Below are positions 49,001 through 61,386 of a stretch of DNA of 64,000 bases, piece by piece. The notes under the pieces are model-generated. The model was not told the DNA's origin, ran no database searches, and saw only the letters and a program-made list of their open reading frames with translations. The stretch's first letter is position 1; every line of letters starts with the position of its first letter. The translations under genes were made by a program, and so were the position numbers. Source of the DNA: Polyporus tsugae (taxonomy: Eukaryota; Basidiomycota; Agaricomycetes; Polyporales; Polyporaceae); assembly GCA_024305745.1 (NCBI GenBank), contig JAHRBS010000009.1, forward strand, positions 248,001 through 312,000. Direction: 5' to 3'.

Positions 49001-50761
49001 TTTGACGCGGATTGCGACAGGCCGACTCACGAGTGTCCCGCGATGGCACCTGAGGTGTAACAGCGGCCACTCAGGCACCGCTTTGCGCTGCAACAACGCG
49101 ATCGCTTGTTCGAGGCGAGGACCACAATACATCGACATGACTATCTCGCCGTTGACGCGGAGCCTGTGTTGGTATGTACATGATAAAGAGCGTCTAGCTA
49201 CTGAACTTCCATTACAGATGAGTCGAAGAGTTGACTCACGACTTGCATTAGGCACAATTGGCCCTACCCTCATGGTCACACGCTTCAACTCAAGCGTGTG
49301 CGAAGGAGATTGAGGCCGGTATTCGTTCTTCAAATGCTCTGCAAGGCGTTGATAGCACATCCACACGCAACAGTGGAAGACAACATCCTTATCTCAGGAA
49401 CGCGGCGCAATACGCTCTGGCCATGGTCCGACCACCACAATAGATTGCATGCGCCGCTCGTCTGGCGTGTAACCCTTGCAGCGGCTTTCAACGCAACGGA
49501 AACATCCCGCATCCCAACCATCCGAGGTGTCCGCAATCCGGAAGCCACTCCCAGACTCGACAAGACTTCCCCGTCAATGCTGGAATGCGCGTGTGCACAA
49601 CGTGTATCCCCCACTCTCTATGGCCGTTAACCTTTCAAAACCCTCCCGATCTTCACCTGGCCTCAACAGCCCCGCTCCTGCGTAGCGGATCACGGCGTGT
49701 TGTCATTTCCCCAAAGCGTGAGACAGTGATATTAATGGACGTGGCATCGTGAGCTCACTTTTGCTCTCCGCCGATCTCCGCTTCAGCCCTCGGCGTCAGG
49801 GCCAGTTCCAGTCGAGCATCCAGGGCAGGCAGTCGAGGACAAGTACCGCTCTTCCTCCTACTGGGAACACAAGGTGAGCATGCGACACTCCCCCTCTCCT
49901 ATTGATCTAGGCCTAGGTCGCCAGCGACAAAGAGCCACGTTTGTCGTGTTCGTCTCACGTTCTGATTGTGAGATACGCCACAATGTCTGGTTGCACCGCT
50001 TCACCAAACGATTGTGGATGACCTTCTCTGTCTACCTTCGTCTTCTGCTTTCAACAGAGCCGCCGATGGGCTCGCATCGTTTCGCGAAGTTGCTTTACGA
50101 AAGTCCGGTGACGGTAAATGACTTTTCTCTGATGAGGAATGTCCGGATCGCCTCTCTTGCCCGTCACAGATCCATGCCCTGGTTCCTGGCATTCAATCTT
50201 TGTTTTGGTGCCGGGGTAGAGCGTCTGGACGTGAACTTCATGTCCGGAGCCGGTGGTAAACTGCCAACCTTGGTCCAAACGGTGTCGGGAAGTCATCGGG
50301 TTGGTCCGCGTTTGTCATGTCGGCATCAAACATTCGCGCTGGATGGTATCGCGGGGCGTGTCCCTCTTGGCGCCTCTGCGGGACCAGTGGCTTCTGCGGT
50401 GTCGCTGGAGGAATATTCGAGTCTGGGAAGGGTCGGGCGAACAAGCACCTCTACGCGCCCAAATTTGTTTGGCTGGGAGACGGCGCTCGTTCGATACCTG
50501 ATCAACATTCGCCGGACATACGGGACCTGGCACCCAGGAATACATGCGAGATGTGTTGTTCGGTGTACCTTTTACGATGTCTTCGGTTCATTTTCGGGCG
50601 CGCCAGTATGGCCTCATAAGGATGCGTTCGGAGAAACTGGCTGTCCGGGGCATCCCTTCCTGGCCTTCACTTCCTCGGTCGTAAGACGGTTCCCTAGGCC
50701 TCTGGCATTTTCAGTTCCTTTCGGTTCATGTTAGCTCCGCTGTGAGCTCTTCATTTTCGAT
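46031..50761. other. Gene-poor interval
   Basis: About 4.7 kb between GT2 copy 2 and GH16 copy 2. One short coding-like segment at 47616-47960 is listed separately. A longer plus-strand frame at 49874-50734 runs toward GH16 copy 2 but shows no recognisable domain and overlaps that gene's promoter, so it is not called. The left few hundred bases are promoter of the minus-strand glycosyltransferase. Confidence 0.45.
47616..47960 (+). other. Coding-like segment of unknown product
   Basis: An open stretch of about 92 codons includes NTIWIGAYTTHIPSIP and ELYATTIFIAACQAMMADVR (a partly hydrophobic helix) and ends at a good donor (GTAAGA at 47894). A following AG at 47919-47920 would join it in frame to SFAKVSWPIDQHQ and a second donor (GTGAGA). 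The implied intron is only 27 bases, shorter than normal for fungi, and no start codon or later exons were found. It may be a gene fragment. Confidence 0.25.
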
Positions 50762-52758
50762 ATGTCCGACTCTTTCCAACCCTCGACCTCGACCTCCGCC
50801 GCGTCCTCCTCTGAGAGATTGCCCCCCGCCGCCCCCCAGCCGACAGGTCCATTGCCGCCAACCCCGACGACGACGATGGAATCCAAGCGCAAGCGCCCCA
50901 TCCAACCCCCGCCGCCCTTGCCCACGGAAGACATGCGCCGCGACCCGTTCCGCACGCCCGACCCTTCCGTTCCGCCCACGCCCCGCTCTGGAATCAGCAA
51001 CCCGTCTTCTCCTCCTGCCAGCGTCGTCAACCTCAGCTCCGAGCAGCACATGCAGGGCGTGCACCAGCCTTCCGGAAGCATCGCCTCCTTGCCGTACTTC
51101 CCCTTCCCGCAACCAATGTCGGCCCCGGGGTCACGTCCACACACTGGAGCCAGCCGGGTTTCCGCGCAGTCCTCGCTACGCAACTCGACGACGGATCTGC
51201 ACGTGCACGAGGTCTCGCGCGGAGTCGTTCCTGGTACGCGGAGTCGGCGGAGCTCGCACGTCCGGAGCTCGTACATGTCCCCGCCCGCGCTACCAAAGCG
51301 CGCGACGGTCGTCGTCGAGGGCGAGGGTGTGGCGGCTCTGCAGTCCATTCGGAGTGCGAAGCGCTTTCGCTCGTCGATGCTGACGGGCGAGGTTTCGAAA
51401 CCGTGGGTGACAGACCGGGACTTTTACGAGAGGCTCTCGTACTACGTCACGTACGCCGTCGCGATGCTCGGGATCGTCGGCGCTGTCATTCGCGTGTACT
51501 TCAGCTACCTACAGACGCCGTTCGTGGGCAACCTGTGTCTCATCATGGAGGAAAACTTCGAGACGTTCGACACGGAGTATACGTGGTTCCAGGAGGTGGA
51601 CATGAGTGGCTTTGGGTAAGTCTGTTAACCGTTTTGCTCTTACCTAGCCGCCATCTCACAGAAAGCTTACTCTAATAGGAATGGGGAGTTCGAGATGGCG
51701 ACCAACTCGCCCAACAACTCGTTCGTCGACAGCGGGAAGCTGTACCTCGTCCCAACGCTCACCTCTGACGTCATCGGCAAGGCGAACGTTATCAACGGAT
51801 TTACCTACAACATCACTGGCTGCACGGCGATCAACTCTACCGCCGGCTGCGGCGCCGTCTCGAACGAAACCGCGGGGACTGTCATCAACCCCGTTATGAG
51901 CGCCCGCATCTCCACGAAACACAGCCACAACATCCAGTATGGTAAGGTGGAGGTCGTCGCGAAGCTGCCGAGGGGAGACTGGATATGGCCCTCCATCTGG
52001 ATGCTGCCTGACCAGGAGACGTACGGGCCCTGGCCCGCGTCGGGCGAGATCGACATCATGCAGTCCCGAGGGAACGCGCCGGAGTACCCAGCTCAGTCAG
52101 TGACAACACTTTGTTGAGCGCGCCGACGTTGGATAGCGAACTGATCGACTTTGCTTTCCTTTCACAGGGGTGTCGACTACGTCCGGGGTTCCCTGAACTG
52201 GGGCCCGTTCACGTGGCTCAACGGCGTCAGCAAGACGTTCGGTTGGTGGACGAACAGGCGCCAGACGTTCGCGGACAAGTTCCACACGTTCGCTATGGAG
52301 TGGAGCCCCCAGTTTATCCGGCTCTACGTCGACTCGCGCCTCACGTACTCGCTCTTCCTCGAGTTCAACGAGCCGTTCTTTCAGCGCGGCGACTTCCCCG
52401 CTGTCGTCCAGAACGGGACGGACTTCATCTCGACCCCCAACCCCTGGAAGGACGGGACCCCCAACGTCGCACCTTTCGACAAGCCCTTCTACTTGATCAT
52501 GAACGTCGCTGTCGGTGGCACTAACGGGTGGTTCCCGGACGGCGCAGGAGATAAGCCGTGGCTCGATCATTCGCTAAGTACGTTCGCTTCTCCTTCTTTA
52601 TTCTCTCATAAAGATGAAACGCCGTTACTGATAGAAGTCCTGCAGCGGCGATGCGCGACTTCGCTCTTGCCCAGGACCAGTGGTACGAAAGCTGGCCGAA
52701 GAACATCGCCGACCGCGCGATGGTCGTCGACTCCGTCAAGATGTGGCAGCGCTGTTAG
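50762..52758 (+). CDS. GH16 cell-wall glucan protein (Skn1/Kre6-type), copy 2
   Basis: Complete 597-residue gene in four exons: 50762-51615, 51679-52095, 52168-52577 and 52646-52758. Intron positions and phases equal those of copies 1 and 3. The N-terminus (MSDSFQPSTSTSAASSSERL) is about 50 residues longer than in the other copies and rich in Pro, Ser and Thr. One membrane segment (LSYYVTYAVAMLGIVGAVIR) follows, then the GH16 domain with LPRGDWIWPSIWMLP, the catalytic SGEIDIMQSRGN, SLNWGPFTWLNGVSKTFGWW and PFYLIMNVAVGGTNGWFPDG. The catalytic block reads EIDIMQ: the first Glu and the Asp are present, but the position of the second Glu, kept as EIDIMEA in copies 1 and 3, is Gln. This may alter activity. 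It is the most diverged copy and not part of the recent duplication. Confidence 0.9.
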
Positions 52759-55700
52759 ACGCTGTTCATCATCATGTCATGCTATAACGACACCTCGAAA
52801 GATCCGGTCCCATCGCGCCTTTCACCTCACCCCGCCCTGTTTCCGACGAGACGTTGACGTCGAACACGATGCACGATGGCCAGCCCCTAGTGGTGGTCAC
52901 TCGCCCCTCTACTCCCTCGACGTGAACAAGCACATGCATTGCCCTCCAGTCGAACTTTCGGTAACGATCTCGTGCCCATGTTGCCCCGTCACTATCTATC
53001 CGACTCTTCACGTATATGTTGGACATTGAGAGGCATCTAAGCCGCCGACCCTGTCCTATCCCGATTAGGGACGCTCCCATGGTTTGCTCTAACGGCGCAC
53101 GGACAGTGTTCAGTGCATATAGGCTTCTCCTTCCAGTCCGTCTGCAATTACTATGTTACTGTCGCCATGGACCAAGCGTTCGGTTCTCGTGACTATCTTT
53201 GTTACGTGATCGAAGTCTCAGAGGGGGTCGTTTTGTTTCAGACTGAATACGACGACCTCGTTCTATCCTAACCCCTTCCGCATCCGCTCATTTCTTCACT
53301 CCCGGCTCTTTACCATCGTGCTCGCGATGATATCCGGCGTCCTGAGTCCGGACAATCCTGCTACGGCCGCGCTACAGCCACGTTTATTTTAATCGTCTTT
53401 ACGTTACGTTCGTGTGTATATCAGTGCGCCACCTCATTAGATTTGTACTTGAAAGGACAGTGTCTATAGACTGTAATATACCCACTATCACCACCACGTC
53501 GCACGAGGCAACGGATCCAGCCTTGCAGCATGGATGGTCGAGACACAACTTGAAGGACTGATGTGCTTTACCACCAGGAACGACTCATGTGATTGTGATC
53601 GTAGCGAGAGGTTCAATTGAGCGGACTTGCTGATCATGAACGAGCACTGTTGCATAGTACCGCAGTCCAGATGATTTGCGACGCTATGGTCCTTGACGGG
53701 AGGGTGACCGCGATCGCGAGGCGTGGGCACCAGGACACTGGTTCTCGAATTGAATGCAATCCCCTATGTCCTCGAAGTTCGCAACTCACGGAATGCGAAA
53801 CGACCTCGCGTGTAATCCTGCCAGGGTGTATTGTGCTCATGAATGAAGTTGACAAGGCTCTGCAATCGCGTGCTAGGCTATTCATAACTTCGGAGCCAAC
53901 GAACACCCGGCGGTTCAAAGAGTACCACCGTCCGCGTCGCGCGAAACTCAATCTCCCCACGCGCCGTGTCACCGCCGGCCCCGGGGCCAGAGCGGATGTG
54001 CTACATACATAGTCTGTGGAGTGTGTGTGGGGGGGGAGGGCAGATAACGACATCGCTCGGCTCTGCGCAAACGCTGGGATCGCGTTAATCACACACCATA
54101 CAGTGTTATCTTACCGTGCCGAGAATATTCAACAGGGTCAGACCCTGGATTGGCACTGATCAGCGCATTCCACCACACGCCGCGCACGTCGCGAGGGCGA
54201 GATAAACCAGCTTGACGCAGATGGCGCACCATGGCGCGTGCAGCGCGGTACGCCCTACGTCGGCGCGCGGCGCTCAACTATGGATCGACCGCGGCGCAAT
54301 GATATGTATATGACATATGTACTTACGTGCAGGCCTGGACGAGAGGGGTGTTCACATGCAACGCGTCACCGCGTGTCGGTCGGATGCAGGGAGCTACGAG
54401 GTATGCACCCGAATGCAGCCCAGGCTTCTTGTGCACTTCTGGCTCGAAGCCAGGCGATAGCGTTTGGCGTGCTGCAGGGAAGCGTAATTTTTGCGGTTTG
54501 AGAGGAGCAGCCTCAGTAATTTAATCATGGCCGTATGAGTCAGAGGACGATGGTTAACGACAGGCTCACTTCGACTAGGGAACGCACTCGGTATGGAGGA
54601 TCCACAAGGATGTTTGAGTCTTAATCGCTTTCGCCTGGCTTGCGTGGCTCCGTGCAGGTAGCACGTATGTCGGATAGATGGAGGTCCGGGGTTCTTTGAG
54701 CAAACGCGACGTTTCAGATCCACGCGTGTTGCTCCCTCCCAGGAAGACTAGTACTTATCTGCACCTAGCGCTCAGCACAGAAAGTTGAAGAAAGGTCACT
54801 CGGAATACGCACAGACGCAAAGACGGGCGGGGTTGGACCGCCGACCGAGAACGACCCTTCCGAATGCCAGAAAGGTTGCGTATGGCGTCCTCAGCTTCGA
54901 TGGCCCTAAACAAGCCACCGAGCTGTCGTTTCCTTTAACCGTGGACTGAACTTTGGGCCAGCGATATGGCGCTCCATAGCGTCATCGCAAGCTTAGCGTT
55001 ATCTGCGGTATATGGCCGCGTCATTGAAGCGTACGTGGCGGGATGATGATCGGAACAGTTCACAGGCTTCTGCCCGACGTTACGGTACAAGTCGATTTCT
55101 CCGTGGCCCTCTGCCGGCCTTCATAGGGGATGCCCCTTCTGGACACTGCGATCGTGCTGAAGGGAAGGGAATGCGCCGCTGCTAACGCCGAGTCGGATTC
55201 GACCAAAGCGCTTTGCAACGTGCCCTAGAATGCTTCCAAGAACGAAGATGAAGATTTCAGCCACAGACGTTGATACGGACAACACTCCGCTCACCGACGG
55301 ACGGTTGCGCCGATACGAGAGCAAACCGCAGCGAAGACCTGGGCGCAGGGTCCTGCTGTTGGGCAATACTAGTAGTACAGCCGGCCCGGGTCCGCGAGCC
55401 TGAGGCGAGGACGGGGCTTTCAGTCTCGTCCTGCGGCTCCTGCCAAGCCATGAGCCTGATTAATGACGGTGTGGCAACGCTAAGAAGGAGGTGTCATTAC
55501 ACGGTCATCGCAGAACGAGCCTGCGGCCTTCGGGGAAATACATACCTTATACCTTAATTAGTACAAAACTTCGTCTTGTCTTTCGAGTAGTATATGTGTC
55601 ACTCGGCGCCGGTGCCGTGTCGGCCGCGGTTGAAAGACACAAGAGAACTGTGCTGGAGCATCGCAAGGATAAAATAGACACAGTATGGTAGATTCAGAAT

Positions 55701-58038
55701 GGGTAGCGAATATTAGATAGTTCATGACGTGGTTGAGTCGAAAGAAACGTTGCAGGGTCGTGGCCGAGGCTGGAGCCTGGTAGTCCAAAGGAGCGCCCGC
55801 GCCACAACGCTTACGTGGCGCAGGATCCGGAAGTCGCAGACGGACCCGACGCTGATTCCAACTTCCAACTTCTATCTCCACCATCACCCTATACTTATTC
55901 GCGCCTTGTTTTCGCGGGGCCTCCCGCGGGTACGGCGAGGGCAATGCGCAGAAGATGATTGGGACAATGTTTCCCCACTGAGTTGGCCTAGGGCTTATTC
56001 GTGCGCCATGCGGCACACTGGGTGCTATCCGAGTCCCCGCGGCGGTGAGGTGAGTGGAGTCCCCGATTTCACCGTAGTCAAACTTCAAGTCTTGTATGAC
56101 AGCATAAATGTGCTCATTCGTGTCTCGTAGGTCGAATGGTGGCTCTTGGCGACGTCACTGTCCATCTCATCGAGAATCATCCTATCGCTTTCCGCCGACA
56201 TCATAGTCGCCTATAGCTACCGAAGTGCTTGTTCAGAGGACCTCGTCCATGTGCACTTGGTCGGTCGGACCACGAGGAGACCGACGTGTGTCGCAGACTT
56301 GTCCATCCGATGAACGTAAACATTGTCTCAACTTCCAGACAGGAACTGAGAACGCTTGGCTCCTTGTGCTGCAAGCCCTAGTACATCGCCGCCCTCACAT
56401 ACGCGCGGTATGAACATGCATAGTGCTTCTTGGCAATTGTATTCGCCGCTTTCGTAGCCCGTCAATGGGAAGGACGAGAGCACGGTCGAAACAAGCCTGG
56501 AAGGTGATCAGACCCATATCATGCGCCCGCGCGCAGATGACTGAGGAAACTGTAAAGCTAATACTGCACCCTGTGAGTAATTCCAGGCCGCTTTGGTTCA
56601 CGCTACTTACAACAAAAGATCCATGCAGTGTGAAACACCCAACTACGCCGCGTTTTCACCCACTCACAAATCCCGGTATTTCGGGTTCCAGTGGAGCAAG
56701 ATTCCGCCTACATTAAAGGTGAGCGCCCTTACAAACCCAATGTATGCCCCATGTAAGTACCGAAACACTGGGACGAACGATGGAAGGGGAATACGGCTCT
56801 AACCTTCAGTGACAGGCCATCGCTCGCTTCTCCAACAATGCCGCGACGGATTGGCAATCAGACGCCCTGTGTTCTGCATCCTGTGGCTCTGAAGGTTCAA
56901 ACGCACAATTCCCAACACGCTTTCCTCCAGCGCGGTCAGTGTGATACCGGCTGTACCGTCCGGTGGTTCGTAACGTTGAACTGTGATAGATCTTCCCCTA
57001 CAGCGCCTTGAAAGACGATAGCTCGCGCTCCACAAGTTTGCTCAGCGATCTTCGAGGCCCGACGCCTCACCTTCTAGATGGTAGGCGCCACCACGCATGA
57101 CGGCCCGTTCTCCGTCAACCACAGACGTATCCGGTGAGGTGCCCATATTGTACTTGTGCCCTACCACGGTACCTCTCCGGTACATCTCTGGCAGGTCCAA
57201 CCAGCAGATGGTGGACCTAGACGGCGGTCGCGAGAAAACGTACACGGTGCACACTTGAGCACGCGCTGGAGGGTCTATGCGACCAGATCGGGCCTCGGAC
57301 CTCAAAACGTCCTGAGCAAGATTGTGGAGCGCGGGCTAAGTATCGTTTTGCAAGGCGCTGTAATGTCGCCTAAAATTCGCACGTTGCGTCTCGGCAGTGA
57401 CGATTTTGACTGTCTGTCCTGAATGTTGAACCCCGGGGCTGTTCTCGGGCTTGCGCAGTTCCTATCTATACAGCGCCTCCGAGATCGTGTCCAGCACGAA
57501 GCTCGGTGTCGTAATGGCGCTCTGATACGACGGCCGTATTCCTACAGTGTATCGGTCTCCCATCCTGGGGATATCAGACCAACGCATCCCCTCACGCTCG
57601 CGGAGCCTTGTGCCGCTTTTCAATTGACACCTGCCTAACTAATACTACGAGGGACTCCGGCACATTCCCGAGGTAAGTCAAGTCGAAACTATCTATTTTC
57701 AACACATGGTGACATATGACAGCAGGTTCAGAAGCGCATTATCGCCCAGTGCACGATCGCGTTCGAGCTCCTTGACCGCCGGTGTTGCGCGTTCGTCTCG
57801 AGTCAGTCAGTCATTGTCCCTGACACCGTGACGGGATCCTAGTCCGTTGGAGATAATCCTGCCAATTCTTCGAAGCCGCGCAGACCGTCACCGAGACCGG
57901 GCAAGGTACCACAAACCCCGATTCTCGCGGCCCAATCTTCCGCCGCACGCCGCGCGGGCTCAACATTCAACCACCGCGTCTGAAAGTTGTTATATGCCTG
58001 TTCTCGATTTGCAGGTCCCCCTGTCCGCCGCTCCTCCC
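52759..58038. other. Decayed spacer, mostly right arm
   Basis: No intact gene in 5.3 kb. From about 54240 the DNA mirrors the left-arm spacer with many substitutions and indels. The 52759-54240 part has no recognised counterpart. The last few hundred bases are the promoter of GH16 copy 3 and match the upstream region of copy 1. Confidence 0.55.
56130..56370 (+). pseudogene. Possible BTB/POZ-like gene remnant, right arm
   Basis: Counterpart of the remnant at 24230-24600. Recognisable pieces are AYSYRSACSEDLVHVHLV and, in another frame, short matches to the VHPMNV and ELRTLG blocks. Frame changes and stops are dense. Comparing both arms suggests one ancestral gene that was already decaying or has decayed independently in each arm. 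Confidence 0.28.
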
Positions 58039-60019
58039 ATGGCTCACTCCAAGCCCTCGAGCTCGTCAACATCATCGGTCTCGTCGTCCTCACGCCCGTC
58101 GACCTCGGGCGCGGAGGTGCCTCCCGTCCCTTCCACGAGCTTCTTCATCCCCAACGACCATCCTCCGTCTGATGGCGGGCACGACGACGCTCCGCGGGAC
58201 CCGTTCGAAACCCCCGACGCCTCCGTCCCCTCTACCCCCAAGCCTGCTAGCGTCGTCAGCTTCAGTGGCTTCGCGGACCGCCCCGCGTACCGCCGCCTTG
58301 ACAGCCGGATATCGGTGCAGTCAGCACGCAGGTCGCACGGTGACATCCAAGAGCTGCACGGCTCCGCCTCCGCCTCTGGCTTGCGCTCACAGCGCAACTC
58401 GTTCATGCCCCCGCGCCCCATGCGCCAAAGCACGCTCCACACCATGACGCAGCCATCGCGCGCCTCGGTAGTCCCGCGCGTCAAGAAACCGATGCGCTCC
58501 ACCTTGCTCTCGCGCACGATCGAGAAGCCGTGGCTCACCGAGAAGGAGAGGCACACAACGCTCGCGTACTGGATGGTGTACGTGATAGTAATGCTCGGCG
58601 TCGCTGGGGGCGCGGTGCGCTGCTACTTCGCGTGGGCGCAGACGCCGCTCCTCGGAAACCTGTGCTTGGTCATGGAGGACAACTTCGACACGTTCGACAC
58701 GGAGAACACCTGGACGCAGGAGGTCAGCATGAGCGGATTCGGGTGAGTCCAGTTCCCTCTCATGCCCCGCTTCCCGCGATCCTGCCCCCATGTCTGGGCT
58801 CATTAGCGAGCCGGCGGGCTGGGACGCGTGACGCGGGGAAGTGATCGCCTCCTGCCTGCGGTCCGTGGTCTGACAGAACCTTGTTCCTGGCGCCGCGCAG
58901 CAACCAGGAGTTCGAGATGACCACGAACTCGGCGAACAACTCGTTCGTGCGCGACGGGCACCTGTACATCGTGCCCACGCTGACGTCGGACGTCATCGGG
59001 CGCGACAACGTCCTCGGCGTGGCCCCCTTCACGTTCAACCTCACGGGCTGCACAGACGCGAATGCGACCAACTGTGGTGCGGTGTCGAACTCGACGGCCA
59101 AGGCGGTCATCCCCCCGGTGATGAGTGCGCGCATCCACACGAAGAACCACTACTCGATCAAGTACGGGCGTGTCGAGATCTCTGCGAAGCTGCCGCGCGG
59201 GGACTGGCTCTGGCCCGCGCTATGGATGCTCCCCGTCGACAACGCGTACGGGGCGTGGCCGCGCTCGGGCGAGATCGACATCATGGAGGCGCGCGGGAAC
59301 GGCGTGGACTATCCCGCACAGTACGTCGTGTCTTGTTGTGTTCTTCTCACCCCAAACTGACTATCGTCACTCCCTGTCTCTCTCAATCGCGCTCGGCGCA
59401 CGCACGATAACTCAAAACTACCACAGGGGCATCGACTACGTCCGCGGCTCGCTCAACTGGGGCCCGTTCTCGTGGCTGAACGGCGTGAGCAAGACGTACG
59501 GCTGGTGGACGAACCGCCGCACGACGTTCGCGGACGGGTTCCACTCGTACGTGCTCGAGTGGGACGCGAGCTTCCTGCGCATCTACGTCGACTCGCGCCT
59601 CAGGTTCCTGCTCGACCTCCGCTTCGGCGAGCCGTTCTTCCAGCGCGGCGCGTTCCCCACCGTCGTCTCGAACGGCACGGGGTTCATCCAGCTCGAGGAC
59701 CCCTGGATCAACGGGACGCGCAACGTCGCGCCGTTCGACCAGCCGTTCTACTTGATCATGAACGTAGCGGCGGGCGGCACGAGCGGGTGGTTCCCGGACG
59801 GGGTGGCGGACAAGCCGTGGCTGGACAAGTCTCTCAGTGAGTCGTGTGCCTGTTTTCAGATCTTGGCATGGTGAGACAGACGGGGCTGACCGGGACGATC
59901 CTGCAGATGCGATGACGGACTTTGCTGAGGCGCAGAACCAGTGGTCCGCGACGTGGCCGCAGAACGTCGAGGATCGCGCGCTCGTGGTGGACTCGGTCAA
60001 GATGTGGCGGCTGTGTTAA
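58039..60019 (+). CDS. GH16 cell-wall glucan protein (Skn1/Kre6-type), copy 3
   Basis: Complete 548-residue gene in four exons: 58039-58742, 58901-59320, 59427-59836 and 59907-60019, the same lengths as copy 1 (704, 420, 410, 113). The start was chosen at MAHSKPSSSSTSSVSSSSRP, matching copy 1; an in-frame upstream extension to 57847 exists but is not needed. One membrane segment spans about residues 175-197. Catalytic residues are E359, D361 and E364 in SGEIDIMEARGN. Other blocks are LPRGDWLWPALWMLP, SLNWGPFSWLNGVSKTYGWW and PFYLIMNVAAGGTSGWFPDG. Predicted topology is type II, with the GH16 domain outside the cytosol. Differences from copy 1 are scattered and conservative (for example SNSTAKAV for SNASSKAV). 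No lesion seen. Confidence 0.92.
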
Positions 60020-60444
60020 GGGATTGCGAGGTTTCAACTTCGTTTGGATTTGTTGCATTTCGCTGCTCGGTGCTCTCCGCCGTACTTAGCCCAATGGACA
60101 ACTGGGACTTTTGTCGAAGTGTCGTAGATTTGATGCTCACTCTGTACGTATGACTTTCTTTACGACACTGGCTCGTGGATTGTGTTTCTGTTTAGCACCG
60201 TTTCAACGATGGGGATGTAACTAACTTGACGACGTTTTACGGTGTATCGCTGTGTAGCTATTGGCCTACCACATAATACGGGCGGATCGTACATACAGAC
60301 ATCGCTCTAATACTACATAGACTGCATGGAGATGAGAATGGGGAACCCGGGGATGTGGGGGTCACCTTGCAAGTCGCCGTGTTTGAATCTGTGTCTAGAT
60401 CTCTGGGGGGAGAACATAAAAGTTAGTGAGTACCTGGTCTTCTC

Positions 60445-60817
60445 CAGCTCCTCGACCATCGCCATGTTTTCCGAGTCGGCCGCTTTCCGCTCCGGTACAG
60501 CGTCCGAACATTTTGTCACTCCGCCGCCGCTTGCAAGGTGCCTAGCAGGCGTCACGCGTCAACGCGCACATGGAGACACTGAGAAGCGAAACCTCCGGCG
60601 GCCGCAAGAAGGGACTGTGTCCGAGGACCCTCCATCAACTCCATAGTGCCTTGTAAAGTGTCATTGAATTGCATCCAGCTCGTGCTATCGTACGGCGGCC
60701 GTGAGGCCTGAGGGCCTGTTGCATAGTCGCGCGTTGGACTCGGATGTGGGAATCCCGGCCAGGAGATCGCTGGGCTGCTGAAGAGAAGAGAAGATGCATC
60801 AGAAAAGTTATCCCTCT
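60445..60817 (+). repeat. Dispersed repeat of about 370 bases, copy 2
   Basis: Inverted relative to the copy at 40957-41308. It lies in the right-arm spacer, where the left arm has no counterpart, so it entered after the inverted duplication or was lost from the left arm. It accounts for somewhat more than half of the 640-base length difference between the two spacers. Confidence 0.75.
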
Positions 60818-61055
60818 CGGAGTGTCATGGCACTGGTACAACTCTGGTACAGTAACTTCTTAGCTTTCGACTTGGCGTCCGATCCGAGCGTCACCGGCAA
60901 ACCCCGTCCATGCGATGACGGCGGCCCGCCACATAAGTATATGTAACAGATCCGACGCTGTCAGCTATGTAACTCTAGTACTAGTAGCTGCTCATCCCGA
61001 TCCCAATCCCGCTTTACTGTACCGCACTACTACTCACATCATCTGGGCACATTCG

Positions 61056-61066
61056 TGTATACGTAT
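61056..61066 (+). promoter_or_regulatory. TATA-like box upstream of F-box copy 4
   Basis: CGTATATAAGA lies about 320 bases before the ATG at 61387, with a long pyrimidine-rich leader after it. An intron in the leader is possible. Confidence 0.4.
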
Positions 61067-61386
61067 ATAAGACCCGCCTGTTGTATTCGGGGTTTTCGTG
61101 GAATGAACGTGTTCTGCTGGCAGCTGCCTGTTCTCTTTCATCCGACTCGTCTCATCGGGTCCTGTCTTTGTCAACTTTTTTTCCGCTTCAACTTGAACAC
61201 TACACACGCTCGGGATCTGTGCCTCCTTTCCTTTACTCCTTTACCAGGCGGGATCAGATCAGACAGAGGTACGTCGCATCCCCTGATATCTTCCTTCTCG
61301 CCTTCTACCGCTTTCTCATTTTTAACCTGACAGTCCGAAGTCTCGCCATTTCGGTTGCCAGTGTGCTGCAGACCCACGGGGCCAAC

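Larger units (their letters stand above)
60020..61386. other. Spacer between GH16 copy 3 and F-box copy 4
   Basis: Contains the second copy of the 350-base repeat and, at the right end, the promoter of F-box copy 4. No gene was seen. Confidence 0.5.

Noticed and set aside
49874..50734. 286-codon plus-strand frame before GH16 copy 2
   Set aside because: Composition is not clearly coding, there is no recognised domain, and its end lies within the promoter of GH16 copy 2. I treat it as chance.
57847..58038. In-frame N-terminal extension of GH16 copy 3
   Set aside because: The extension is not open in copy 1, and both copies share a good start at MAHSKP, so the shorter start is preferred.
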